From positions 1-28,686 of the forward strand of contig VSCH01000035.1 in NCBI GenBank assembly GCA_047459075.1: DNA of 28,686 bases, in the 5' to 3' direction. The notes beneath the pieces are model-generated. The model was not told the origin of the DNA and searched no databases. It worked only from the letters and a program-made list of their open reading frames with translations. How positions within the stretch are numbered: position 1 is the stretch's first letter; each line of letters opens with the position of its first letter. The DNA comes from ZC4RG19 sp017577565. Its GTDB lineage: Bacteria; Actinomycetota; Acidimicrobiia; Acidimicrobiales; VFJN01. This document shows, one piece after another, positions 20,457 through 28,577 of this stretch. Made by a program: the position numbers and the translations under genes.

Positions 20457-21791
20457 GTGGCCGCCGACCGCTACGTGCTGCTCGGGCTGGCCGGCGTGCG
20501 GGCCCGGTGGTTCGGCGAGGTCGCCCGGTGGGCGACGACCGCCGTCGTGCCCGTCGACTTCGTCAAGGTCGTCTCCGCCGAGGAGGCGAGGACCCGGCTG
20601 CGCTCCGGCCGGCCGTTCTCGGCGCTGCTGGTCGACGGCGGGCTGGCCGCGCTGGACCGGGACCTCGTCGAGGTGGCCGCCGCGCACGGCGTCGCGGTCG
20701 TCGCGGTCGACGACGGCCGCACCGCCCGCCCGTGGTCCGACCTCGGCGTGCAGGCGGTGCTGCCCGCCACCTTCGGCCCGGACGACCTGCGGGCCGCGCT
20801 GCGGGCGGTGGCGTCCCCCATCCCGCGGGGCGAGCCGGGCCCGGCGCCCCCGGGCCCGGCGACGGCGGAGGTCGCCCCGGCCTGGCGGGGCCGGTTCGTC
20901 GCCGTGACCGGCGCCGGCGGCACCGGCCGCTCGACGCTCGCCGCCGCCCTGGCCGCCGGGCTGGCCGGCGATCCGCGCGACCGCGGCCTCGTCGTCCTCG
21001 CCGACCTGGCGCTGCACGCGCAGCAGGCGCTGCTCCACGACGCCGGCGACGTCGTGCCCGGGCTGCTCGAGCTCGTCGAGGCCCACCGGGCCGGCGAGCT
21101 GGCGCCGGAGGAGGTGCGGGCGCTGTGCTTCGCGCTGGCCGACCGGGGCGTCGACCTGCTGGCCGGCCTGCGCCGGCACCGCGACTGGACGGCGCTGCGG
21201 CCCCGGGCGACGGCCGCGGCGCTGGACTCGCTGTGCCGCACCTACCGCTACGTGGTGGCCGACGTCGACGCCGACGTGGAGGGCGAGCGGGAGTGCGGGT
21301 CGACCGACGTCGAGGACCGCAACGTGCTGGCCCGCCAGGCGCTCGGGGGCGCCGACCTCGTGCTGGCCGTCGGGCTGCCGGGGATCACCGGGGTGCACGC
21401 CCACCTCCGGGTGGTGCGCGACCTGCTGGAGCTCGGCGTCCCTCCGGAGCGCATCGTCCCGGTGGTCAACCGGGCGCCCCGCTCGCCGCGCCTGCGGGCC
21501 GAGCTGGCCGGGGCGTTCACCACGCTCTTGGGGGCCGCGGCGCCCGGCGCGGCGCTGGCGTCGACGCCGGTGTTCGTCCCCGAGCGCCGCCGCGTCGCCG
21601 AGGCGTTCCACGACGGGCTCCCGCCGCCCGCGGCGCTGGTGCGACCGCTCGTCGGCGCGGTGCGGGGGCTGCTGGAGCGGGCCCGGCACGCGGCGCCGGC
21701 CCGCCGGGCGGCCGGCTACCCCGAGCCGGTGCTCGTGACGCCGGGCTCGCTGGGCAGCTGGGCCGACGGCGAGCCCGGCGGCGACGGGTGA
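20457..21791 (+). CDS. CpaE/TadZ-like MinD-family ATPase
   Basis: 444 residues starting at GTG with no gap after cpaB. Residues 1-120 resemble a receiver-like domain without phosphorylation motifs (RYVLLGLAGVRARWFGEVAR, SALLVDGGLAALDRDLVEVA, GVQAVLPATFGPDDLRAALR). A MinD/ParA-type domain follows, with P-loop TGAGGTGRSTLAAALAAGLA. R158 stands where most P-loops have lysine, as is often seen in TadZ proteins. Other signs are TYRYVVADVDADVEGEREC and LGGADLVLAVGLPGITGVHA. CpaE/TadZ positions the pilus secretion machine at the cell pole. No cpaF (motor ATPase) follows here, unlike classic tad operons. Low nucleotide-hydrolysis activity is inferred. Confidence 0.8.
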   Translation: MAADRYVLLGLAGVRARWFGEVARWATTAVVPVDFVKVVSAEEARTRLRSGRPFSALLVDGGLAALDRDLVEVAAAHGVAVVAVDDGRTARPWSDLGVQAVLPATFGPDDLRAALRAVASPIPRGEPGPAPPGPATAEVAPAWRGRFVAVTGAGGTGRSTLAAALAAGLAGDPRDRGLVVLADLALHAQQALLHDAGDVVPGLLELVEAHRAGELAPEEVRALCFALADRGVDLLAGLRRHRDWTALRPRATAAALDSLCRTYRYVVADVDADVEGERECGSTDVEDRNVLARQALGGADLVLAVGLPGITGVHAHLRVVRDLLELGVPPERIVPVVNRAPRSPRLRAELAGAFTTLLGAAAPGAALASTPVFVPERRRVAEAFHDGLPPPAALVRPLVGAVRGLLERARHAAPARRAAGYPEPVLVTPGSLGSWADGEPGGDG

Positions 21792-21809
21792 GCGTGCGAG
21801 GATGGCCCG

Positions 21810-22673
21810 ATGGGCGACGAGGTGCGCGCGCTGGTCGAGCGGCTGCTCCCGGGCCGCGAGGTGCGCACGGTCGTGCGCCTCGGCGGGGGTCTCGACCACG
21901 AGGCCCACGAGGTCGACGGCGAGCTCGTCGTCCGCCGGCGCCGGACCGGCGACCCGGACGAGCGCGCCGCGGCCGTCCGCCGCGAGGCGGCGCTGCTGGA
22001 GGTCGTGGCCGGGGTCTCGCCCCTGCCGGTGCCCGAGGTCGTGGCCGCCGACCCCGAGGCCGGCGTGCTCGTCCTGCGCGAGCTGCCGGGGCGTCCGCTG
22101 CTCGACCGGCCGCTCGCCGATCCCGCGCCGCTGGTGGCGCCGCTCGCCGGGTTCCTGCGCGCCCTCCACGCCACGCCGGTCGACCGGGTCGAGGGCATCG
22201 CACCCCGGGACGCCACGCCGCCCGCCGAGTGGCTGGCGGAGGCCCGGGACGCCTACCAGGTCGTGGCACCCGGCCTGCCCGGGGCCGACCGGCAGCGGGT
22301 CGAGGCGTTCCTCGACGCCCCGCCACCTGCGCCGCCGGCGGTGGCGGTGCTGTGCCACAACGACCTCGGGGCCGAGCACCTGCTCGTCGACGGCGAGCCG
22401 CCGGCGGTGGTGGTCACGGGCGTCATCGACTGGGGCGATGCCGCGCTCGGCGACCCGGCGGTCGACCTGGCCCGGCTCCACCGCGACCTGGGGCCGGCCG
22501 CGGCCGAGGCGATCCGGCGGCGCGACGACGGCCTGATCGGCGACGAGGACCTCGATCGCGTGGCCTTCTACGCCCGGTGCGCGCTGCTGGAGGACCTGGC
22601 CTACGGCGTCCGGTCCGGCGACGAGCGCTACCGGCGGGCCGCGCTGGCCAACCTGGCGCGGACCTTCGCGTGA
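21810..22673 (+). CDS. APH-fold phosphotransferase (aminoglycoside/homoserine kinase-like)
   Basis: 287 residues. The kinase core is present: VRLGGGLDHEAHEVDGELVV (nucleotide loop), LVVRRRR, RREAALLEVVAGVSPLPVPE, and VLVLRELPGRPLLDR (hinge). The catalytic loop is LCHNDLGAEHLLVDG (N184, D185). The metal-binding VIDWGDAALGDPAVDLARL has D207. These are the APH family signature HxDxxxxN (here HNDLGAEH, with histidine replacing the usual asparagine) and IDxxxxxxGDPxxDLA. Substrates in this family range from antibiotics to amino alcohols and cannot be told from the sequence. ATG 21810 is preceded by GAGGAT, then 6 bases. It converges with the serine hydrolase gene, with only 16 bases between stops. 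Confidence 0.9.
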   Translation: MGDEVRALVERLLPGREVRTVVRLGGGLDHEAHEVDGELVVRRRRTGDPDERAAAVRREAALLEVVAGVSPLPVPEVVAADPEAGVLVLRELPGRPLLDRPLADPAPLVAPLAGFLRALHATPVDRVEGIAPRDATPPAEWLAEARDAYQVVAPGLPGADRQRVEAFLDAPPPAPPAVAVLCHNDLGAEHLLVDGEPPAVVVTGVIDWGDAALGDPAVDLARLHRDLGPAAAEAIRRRDDGLIGDEDLDRVAFYARCALLEDLAYGVRSGDERYRRAALANLARTFA

Positions 22674-22689
22674 GCCGCGGCCGGCCCGG

Positions 22690-23892
22690 TCAGGGCTCCT
22701 CGATCGACTCGACGATCGGGCGCAGGAACTCGGCGTTGTCCCAGTCGTCCGGCGGGCGGGTGCCCTTGTCGGGCACGAGCCCCTGGGGCGGGTAGCGGCT
22801 GAACAGGTTCGGGTCCGCCACCGGCTCACCGGGGTCCTTGGCGTAGGTGCCGTTGCGCACCACGACGAGGTCGAGGCTGGGGACCACGATGATGTACTGC
22901 CCGTCGTGGCCCCGGGCCGAGAAGGTGTCCTCGGGCAGGCCCTCGATGCCGCCGAGCCACCACTGGTAGCCGTAGCCGTCGCTGGTCGGGGCGGGCGTCA
23001 GCGACGCCTCGACCCACTCCTCGGGCACGACCTGCTCGTCGCCCCACCGGCCCTCGCGCAGGTAGAGCAGGCCGAGGCGGGCGAAGTCGCGGCTCGGCAT
23101 GTCGAGGCAGCAGTAGGTGAGCGTGTGGCCCTCGGCGTCTCGCCACCAGTCGACCTGGTCGATGCCGAGCGGCTCGAACAGCTTCTCCTCGGCGTACTCG
23201 TGGACCGGCATGCCGGTCGCCTGCTCGAGCACGCCGGAGAGGAGCATCGTGTCGCCGCTGGAGTAGCTCCAGCGGGTGCCCGGCTCGACCTCGGGCGGGA
23301 CGCTCGCGGCGTAGGCGAGGTGGTCGCGCTCGCCGACCACCATGCGGATGATGTCGGACCCCGTGGCCGACTCGGGGGAGTAGTCCTCCGTCCAGGCGAG
23401 GCCGGAGGACATCTGCAGCACGTCCTCCAGCGTCATGTCGGCGGCCGGCGTGCCCTCCCACTCCGGGTACCAGCGGGTCATGGGCTCGTCGACGCCGGGG
23501 ATGGCCCCCTCCTCGACGGCGATGCCCACGAGCGCGCTGGTGAAGCTCTTGGCCACCGACCAGCTGGCCGCCCAGGAGTCGGGCCCGGCGCCGTCCGCGT
23601 ACCACTCGGCGACGATGACGCCGTCGCGCACGACGACGACGCCCTGGGTGTTGCGGCCCTCGGCGAACGCGTACTCCCGGGCGCCCTCGAGCACCTCGGG
23701 ATCCATGCCGTGGTCCTCGGGGTCCTCGACCGTCCAGTCGGCGCCCGGGACCTGCTCGGTGACGGCCTGCTCCTCGGCGCCGGCGCTGGCCCCGTCGTCG
23801 CCGCCGTCCCCCGAGCAGCCGGCGAGCACGGCCCCGACGACCAGCAGGCTCGCCACGATCCGGTCGAACCGCCGCCGTGACATGGGGCGCAT
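22690..23892 (-). CDS. NylB/EstB-like serine hydrolase lipoprotein (class C beta-lactamase fold, S12)
   Basis: 400 residues. The signal peptide IVASLLVVGAVLAGCSGD has its lipobox cysteine at C26, and an acidic linker follows. The SxxK motif is SVAK (S112, K115) in SWSVAKSFTSALVGIAVEEG, and YSS (210-212) is the second motif. GHDG near H329 takes the place of KTG. RDFARLGLLYLREGRWG is typical of the CubicO/NylB group. Catalytic positions resemble those of 6-aminohexanoate-dimer hydrolase (Ser112, Lys115, Tyr215), although the substrate here is unknown and may be an ester, amide or peptide. It acts on the outer face of the membrane. The start may be ATG 23892 or ATG 23883. The gene is separate from its upstream neighbour, whose stop is 29 bases away. 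Confidence 0.9.
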   Translation of the reverse strand: MRPMSRRRFDRIVASLLVVGAVLAGCSGDGGDDGASAGAEEQAVTEQVPGADWTVEDPEDHGMDPEVLEGAREYAFAEGRNTQGVVVVRDGVIVAEWYADGAGPDSWAASWSVAKSFTSALVGIAVEEGAIPGVDEPMTRWYPEWEGTPAADMTLEDVLQMSSGLAWTEDYSPESATGSDIIRMVVGERDHLAYAASVPPEVEPGTRWSYSSGDTMLLSGVLEQATGMPVHEYAEEKLFEPLGIDQVDWWRDAEGHTLTYCCLDMPSRDFARLGLLYLREGRWGDEQVVPEEWVEASLTPAPTSDGYGYQWWLGGIEGLPEDTFSARGHDGQYIIVVPSLDLVVVRNGTYAKDPGEPVADPNLFSRYPPQGLVPDKGTRPPDDWDNAEFLRPIVESIEEP

Positions 23893-23921
23893 TGAAGCAC
23901 GCCCGGCGCCGGGCACCCGCA

Positions 23922-25001
23922 TCAGCGGCCGGCGTCCTCGCGTGGCCGGGTCCGAGCCCCGGGGCCCGGCCACGCCGCCCGGGCGCGGGCCCGGCCGTGG
24001 TCGGCGAGCGCGTGGAAGGCGGCCTTCGGCTCCCACGGCATCCCCGGGTACGCCGTCCCCGTGCGGCCGTCGGGGAGGACCCGCACGATGCCGAAGCTGC
24101 TGCGGTCGAGGTCCCGGGCCGGGTCGTCGGACCACGGCAGGTGCCGGGAGGCGAAGGTGTAGACGAAGGCGGTGTCGACGCCGCCCGCGTCGTAGACGTC
24201 GAGGAGCTCGCGCAGGTAGCGGGCCTGCTCGGCCTCGTCGCGCTCGACGGCCTCGGTGAGGCCGACGGGGCGCCCGGTGTCGTCGTACTCGACGATGTCG
24301 CCGCGGCTGCCGCGGTCCCCGGCGCCGGCGAACGTCGCGCAGCCGAGCTCGGTGATCGCGACCGGCTTGCCCAGGGCGGTCAGCGCCGCGAGGGTCTCGG
24401 GGATCCGGTCGGCGTTGGTGGCGTCGCGGTAGCCAGCGTCGGTGGCCACGATGTCGAACGGCGCCCAGTCGACGCCGTCGACGGGCAGCGACGCGTAGCC
24501 GATCGGCCCACCGAACCGCTCGCGGGCCTCGGCGGCGGCCCGGGCCACCAGCGCGCGGGCCTTCCGCTGCACGTCGGGGAGGACCGCGCGCAGACGGGCC
24601 GGGTCGGTGAGGACGGCGGCCCGCTCGGTCAGGGTGTCGCCGGGGAGGAACCCCCGGGTCATGATGCTGACCTCGGAGCCGGTGAGGAACCGGACGTCCG
24701 CCCCCTCCCGGCGGATCCGCTCGGCCCGCTCGGCGGCGTCCCGCAGGAAGGCGAGCAGCTCGTCGGCGGTGAGGTCGTTGGTGAACGGGCAGTACCAGAC
24801 CTCGAGCCCGGCGGCGGCCGCGTGCCGGGCGGCGACCTCCAGCCGGTCGGCGACCCCGCCCGTGATCCGCACGGCGTCGGCGTGCAGGTCGTGCCGGATG
24901 ATCCGCATCTCCTCGGCGACGACGTCCGGGTCGAAGGGTTCGTGGGTGGTGGTGCCCTGGTTGGTGAAGCCGGTGTCGTAGGTGACGCCCCAGGCCCGCA
25001 T
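23922..25001 (-). CDS. TIM-barrel glycosidase-like protein of unknown function
   Basis: 359 residues. The protein begins MRAWGVTYDTGF. Alternating strands and helices follow: MRIIRHDLHADAVRITGG, LEVAARHAAAAGLEVWYCPF, RFLTGSEVSIMTRGFLPGD, FDIVATDAGYRD, KPVAITELGCATFAGAGDRG and VDTAFVYTFASRHLPWSDDP. This is a (beta/alpha)8 barrel. E110 (GSEVS, strand 4) and E218 (ITELG, strand 7) sit where clan GH-A hydrolases have acid/base and nucleophile. Similar proteins occur in other actinobacteria, sometimes under a poorly supported abortive-infection label. There is no signal peptide, so it is cytoplasmic. ATG 25001 has a perfect GGAGGAG 4 bases away. The gene diverges from a TetR regulator over two operators, so TetR probably controls it. 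Confidence 0.7.
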   Translation of the reverse strand: MRAWGVTYDTGFTNQGTTTHEPFDPDVVAEEMRIIRHDLHADAVRITGGVADRLEVAARHAAAAGLEVWYCPFTNDLTADELLAFLRDAAERAERIRREGADVRFLTGSEVSIMTRGFLPGDTLTERAAVLTDPARLRAVLPDVQRKARALVARAAAEARERFGGPIGYASLPVDGVDWAPFDIVATDAGYRDATNADRIPETLAALTALGKPVAITELGCATFAGAGDRGSRGDIVEYDDTGRPVGLTEAVERDEAEQARYLRELLDVYDAGGVDTAFVYTFASRHLPWSDDPARDLDRSSFGIVRVLPDGRTGTAYPGMPWEPKAAFHALADHGRARARAAWPGPGARTRPREDAGR

Positions 25002-25017
25002 CGCTCCTCCTGTGTAC

Positions 25018-25060
25018 GGTACTACTCGTACCTTAGCGCTGGGAAGGTACGCTGCGTACC
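25018..25060. promoter_or_regulatory. Twin palindromic operators in the TetR/glycosidase-like divergent promoter
   Basis: Operator 1 is GGTAC-TACTC-GTACC (25018-25032). Operator 2 is GGTACGC-T-GCGTACC (25046-25060), a perfect 15-base palindrome. Centres are 28 bases apart, close to three helical turns. Operator 2 contains the probable TetR -10 TACGCT (25048-25053), 7 bases before GTG 25061. Operator 1 lies downstream of a minus-strand TAAGGT (25035-25030) that may serve the divergent gene. Occupancy would silence both directions. Confidence 0.78.
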
Positions 25061-25708
25061 GTGACGGCGAGGCGACGGCGAGGGGAGGAGCTGGAGCGGG
25101 CGATCCTGCGGGCGGCGGCCGAGGAGCTGTCGGCGTCCGGGTACGCGGGCATGACCATGGACAGGGTCGCCCGCCGGGCCGGCACCAACAAGAACGCCAT
25201 CTACCGCCGCTGGCCGAACCGGCTGGCCCTCGCGGTGGACGCCTACGCGCACCTGGCCGAGGAGCCGGCGCCCCCGCCGGCCGCCGGGAACCTGCGGGAC
25301 GAGGCGCTGGCGCTGCTGCGGCGGGCCAACGCCACGTGGTCGTCACCCACGGGGGCCATCCTGCGCGAGCTGCTGGCCGCCGCGTCCGACGAGCCGGAGC
25401 TGCTCGACCGGCTGCGCGACCGTGCGGGGGCCGGTCGCCTGAACGCCGCCTGGGTCGAGGTGCTCGAGCGGGCGGTGGCCCGCGGCGAGGCCCCGCCGGC
25501 GGCCGTGCACCCCCGGGTGGCGGCGGTGCCGATGATGCTGCTGCGCGGCGAGTACGCCCTGCGCGGCGTCCCGTCCGTGCCCGACGAGGTCCTCGTCGAG
25601 ATCGTCGACGAGGTCTTCCTCCCCCTGGTCCGGGGCCGGGGCGCCGGCGGGTGGGGTGCTACATCCGGCTCATCACGGCCCGGAGCACCTTCTGCTTCAG
25701 CGCCGTGA
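25061..25708 (+). CDS. TetR/AcrR-family transcription regulator
   Basis: 215 residues. The N-terminal HTH is clear: ELERAILRAAAEELSASGYA, then GMTMDRVARRAGTNKNAIYR and RWPNRLALAVDAYA. This is followed by an all-helical ligand domain (LRDEALALLRRANATW, LLDRLRDRAGAGRLNAAWVE, VEIVDEVFLPLV). The last 25 residues (RGRGAGGWGATSGSSRPGAP and on) are low-complexity, as if an earlier stop had been lost. They overlap the 3' end of the aldehyde dehydrogenase gene by 50 bases on the other strand. The leaderless GTG start lies directly behind operator 2, so the protein probably represses itself and the divergent TIM-barrel gene. The ligand is unknown. Confidence 0.9.
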   Translation: MTARRRRGEELERAILRAAAEELSASGYAGMTMDRVARRAGTNKNAIYRRWPNRLALAVDAYAHLAEEPAPPPAAGNLRDEALALLRRANATWSSPTGAILRELLAAASDEPELLDRLRDRAGAGRLNAAWVEVLERAVARGEAPPAAVHPRVAAVPMMLLRGEYALRGVPSVPDEVLVEIVDEVFLPLVRGRGAGGWGATSGSSRPGAPSASAP

Positions 25709-27101
25709 ACGGCGCGTAGGCCACCGGCGGGTCGACGCGGGTCGGCTTGGTCATGACGCTGCGGCGGTGGCTGAAGGCGTCGATGCTCGCCCGGCCGTGG
25801 TAGGCGCCCATGCCCGACTCGCCGACCCCGCCGAAGGGCAGCGACGGCGCGGTCAGGTGGAACACGACGTGGTTCAGGCACACGCCGCCGGAGGAGGTGC
25901 GGTCGACGACGCGGTCGAGCACGGCCCGGTCCTCGGCGAAGGCGTAGAGGGCCAGCGGCTTGGGGCCGCGGTTCACCCGCTCGATCGCCTCGTCGACGTC
26001 GCGCACCGGGATGACCGGCAGCACCGGGCCGAAGATCTCCTCGGCCATGCACGGGGCGTCGTCGGCCACGTCGGTGAGGATCGTCGGGGCGACGTAGCGG
26101 TCCTCGGGGTCGCGCTCGCCGCCGAGCGCGACCGTCGGCCGGCGCCCGGACGGCCCGGCGCCGTCGATGAGGCCCACGACCCGCCGGAAGTGGCGGTCGC
26201 TGACGATCCGGGCGTAGTCGGGGCTCCGCGACGGGTCGTCCCCGTACATCGAGCGGATGGCGTCGGCCAGCCGGTCGACGAGCTCGTCGTGCACCGACTC
26301 GTGGACGAGCACGTGGTCGGGGGCGACGCAGGTCTGGCCGGCGTTCAGCAGCTTCCCCCAGGCGATGCGCCGGGCCGCGACGTCGATGCGGGCGCTGCGG
26401 TCGACGATCACCGGCGACTTGCCGCCGAGCTCGAGCGTGACCGGCGTGAGGTGCTCGGCGGCCGCCCGGGCGACGACCCGGCCGACGTTGCTGTTGCCCG
26501 TGTAGAAGATCGTGTCCCACCGCTGGCGCAGCAGCGCCGTCGTCTCCGGGACGCCGCCCTCGACGACCGCCACGGCGCGCTCGTCGAGGTACCGGGGCAC
26601 GAGCCGGGCGAGCGCCGCCGAGGTGGCCGGCGCCACCTCCGACGGCTTCACCACCGCCGTGCACCCGGCGGCCAGCGCCCCGGCGAGCGGCGCCAGCACG
26701 AGCTGCACCGGGTAGTTCCACGGCCCGATGATCAGGGCGACGCCCAGCGGCTCGCGCACGATGCGGCCCGAGCCGGGCAGGCTCAGCAGCGGCAGCCGCA
26801 CCCGCTCCGGTGCCGTCCACCGCTCCAGGTTCCGGTGCAGCAGCCGCACCTCCGAGCGGGTGTAGGCGACGTCGGTCGACCAGCCCTCGATCCGGGGCTT
26901 GCCCAGGTCCTGGCGCAGGGCGTCGAGCAGCTCCTCCTCGCCCTCGACGAGCAGCCGGTCGAGGCCCTCCAGCTGGGCGCGCCGCCACGCCAGCGGCCGG
27001 GTGACCCGCTCCTCGAAGGTCCGGCGGAGCCGAGCGACGACGGCGGCGGCCTGCTCGTCGAGCTCCCGCCGGGTGGTGTCGGCCTGGTCGGTGACGGTCA
27101 T
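25659..27101 (-). CDS. Class 3-type NAD(P)-dependent aldehyde dehydrogenase
   Basis: 480 residues, complete. Key residues are N129 (GPWNYPVQLVLAPLAGALAA), E224 (LELGGKSPVIVD) and the nucleophile C258 (NAGQTCVAPDHVLV). FYTGNSNVGRVV is the nucleotide loop and EEIFGPVLPVIPV the conserved late motif. LPFGGVGESGMGAYHGRASI and the basic end KQKVLRAVM are typical of class 3/fatty-aldehyde dehydrogenases and the coniferyl-aldehyde group. It oxidises an aldehyde to an acid; the substrate cannot be read. The start is ATG 27101 with GAGGG 5 bases before. Upstream on the minus strand are TTGGCG (27172-27167) and CAGCCT (27149-27144), 17 bases apart, a possible own promoter. It overlaps TetR at the 3' end by 50 bases. 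Confidence 0.92.
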   Translation of the reverse strand: MTVTDQADTTRRELDEQAAAVVARLRRTFEERVTRPLAWRRAQLEGLDRLLVEGEEELLDALRQDLGKPRIEGWSTDVAYTRSEVRLLHRNLERWTAPERVRLPLLSLPGSGRIVREPLGVALIIGPWNYPVQLVLAPLAGALAAGCTAVVKPSEVAPATSAALARLVPRYLDERAVAVVEGGVPETTALLRQRWDTIFYTGNSNVGRVVARAAAEHLTPVTLELGGKSPVIVDRSARIDVAARRIAWGKLLNAGQTCVAPDHVLVHESVHDELVDRLADAIRSMYGDDPSRSPDYARIVSDRHFRRVVGLIDGAGPSGRRPTVALGGERDPEDRYVAPTILTDVADDAPCMAEEIFGPVLPVIPVRDVDEAIERVNRGPKPLALYAFAEDRAVLDRVVDRTSSGGVCLNHVVFHLTAPSLPFGGVGESGMGAYHGRASIDAFSHRRSVMTKPTRVDPPVAYAPFTALKQKVLRAVMSRM

Positions 27102-27143
27102 GGGGCCCTCCACGGTGCCGGGGACGTCCCGCTCCCACCCGCG

Positions 27144-27172
27144 AGGCTGCCAGGCCCGACCCCCGTCGCCAA
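27144..27172 (-). promoter_or_regulatory. Possible promoter of the aldehyde dehydrogenase
   Basis: TTGGCG (27172-27167), 17 bases, CAGCCT (27149-27144). The -10 resembles CAGGCT of the pseudokinase promoter. The leader would be about 35 bases. The gap to the upstream cobB stop is 89 bases, long enough for an independent promoter. Confidence 0.35.
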
Positions 27173-27190
27173 CCGCGAGGTGGGACCGGG

Positions 27191-28531
27191 TCAGCGGAGC
27201 CGGGCGCGGCGGCAGGTGGCCAGGAAGCTCTCGACGATGCCGGGGTCGCCGCCCGGGTGGTGGTGGAGGAACGACGCCAGCAGCGTCGGCGTGGCGAAGC
27301 CGGACCGGCCCGAGCCGAAGCGGCTCCGCAGCGCCAGCGCCTCGCCGGCGGGCATCGTCACCGCGTGGTGGAACTCGTGGCCGCGCAGCGACGTGCCGGC
27401 GGGGCCGAGGGGCGACGCGACGGTCGTCGTGGCCTCCCGGTAGCCGAGGGTGAGCCGGTCGGTCATCGCCGCGTCGGCGGGCACGACGCCGGCCATGGGA
27501 CGACCGTCGAGGGACCGGCAGAGCCACAGCAGCCCCCCGCACTCCGCCCACACCGGTGTGCCGCCGGCGACGGCCCGGCGGATCGACGCGAGCATCGGCC
27601 CGTTGGCCGCCAGCTGCTCCCCGAACACCTCGGGGAACCCGCCCCCGGCGAGGACGCCGTCGACGCCGTCGGGGAGCGCCGGGTCGTACAGCGGGTCGAA
27701 CGGCACCACCTCGGCGCCGCCGGCGACGAGGGCCTCGACCGTGTCCGTGTAGAGGAACGTGAACGCCCGGCCCGTCGCCACCGCGACGCGCACCGACGGC
27801 CCCGGCGCCGGCCGGGGGACCGGGTCCACCACCCTCGCCGGCGCCCGCTCGGCCAGCGCCACCACGGCGGCGAGGTCGACCTGCTCCCGCACCGCCTCGG
27901 CCAGGCGCCGCAGGGACGCCCGGACCGCCTCCGGCTCCTCGGCCACCGGCACCAGGCCGAGGTGGCGGTCGCGCCAGGTCAGCCGGTCGTCGTGCCGCAG
28001 CGCACCCACCACCGGCACCCCGGTGGCCTCCACCGCCTCCCGCAGCATCACCTCGTGGCCGTCGGAGCCCACCCGGTTCAGCACCACCCCGGCCACGTCG
28101 ATCCGCTCGTCGTAGGTGGCGAACCCGTGCACCAGCGCGGCCGCCGACCCGGCGAGCGCGGCGGCGTCGATGACCAGCAGGACCGGTGCGCCGAGCAGCG
28201 CCGCCACGTCCGCGGTCGACGACACCTCGCCGTCGCCCGCCCCGTCGAACAGCCCCATGACGCCCTCGACGACCAGGAGGTCGGCCCCGTTTGCGGCCCG
28301 GCCGGCGAGCGGGCCGACGGCGCCGGCCCCGCAGAGCCACGGGTCGAGGTTCCGGGGTGGGCGGCCGCAGGCGAGCGCGTGGTAGCCGGGGTCGATGAAG
28401 TCCGGCCCCACCTTCGCCGCCGCCACCCGGTGGCCGGCGGCCGCCAGGGCGGCGAGCAGACCGGTCGCCACCGTCGTCTTGCCGACGCCCGAGTGCGTGC
28501 CGGCGACGACCAGGCGGGGGCCGAGCTGCAC
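27191..28531 (-). CDS. cobB: Cobyrinate (or hydrogenobyrinate) a,c-diamide synthase
   Basis: This 446-residue glutamine-dependent amidotransferase converts carboxylates a and c of (hydrogeno)cobyrinate to amides in vitamin B12 synthesis. The N-terminal P-loop synthetase half has GTHSGVGKTTVATGL (11-25), KVGPDFIDPGYH, NLDPWLC and VEGVMGLFDGAG. The C-terminal class I glutaminase half has ECGGLLWLC with nucleophile C331, LTLGYREA, RGHEFHHA and FLHHHPGG. It is called CobB or CbiA depending on whether cobalt enters late or early, which one gene cannot settle. The GTG start at 28531 has no clear Shine-Dalgarno. No other cobalamin gene is visible in the window, although one may lie just upstream. 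Confidence 0.95.
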   Translation of the reverse strand: MQLGPRLVVAGTHSGVGKTTVATGLLAALAAAGHRVAAAKVGPDFIDPGYHALACGRPPRNLDPWLCGAGAVGPLAGRAANGADLLVVEGVMGLFDGAGDGEVSSTADVAALLGAPVLLVIDAAALAGSAAALVHGFATYDERIDVAGVVLNRVGSDGHEVMLREAVEATGVPVVGALRHDDRLTWRDRHLGLVPVAEEPEAVRASLRRLAEAVREQVDLAAVVALAERAPARVVDPVPRPAPGPSVRVAVATGRAFTFLYTDTVEALVAGGAEVVPFDPLYDPALPDGVDGVLAGGGFPEVFGEQLAANGPMLASIRRAVAGGTPVWAECGGLLWLCRSLDGRPMAGVVPADAAMTDRLTLGYREATTTVASPLGPAGTSLRGHEFHHAVTMPAGEALALRSRFGSGRSGFATPTLLASFLHHHPGGDPGIVESFLATCRRARLR

Positions 28532-28577
28532 GGGGAGCGAACGTAGCTCGGCGGGGCGCGGAGTGTGCGACCGGGGC

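Noticed and set aside
19602..22829. 1,075-codon minus-strand frame opposite cpaB, cpaE and the APH gene
   Set aside because: Mirror of coding bias; three plus-strand genes with clear motifs lie opposite.
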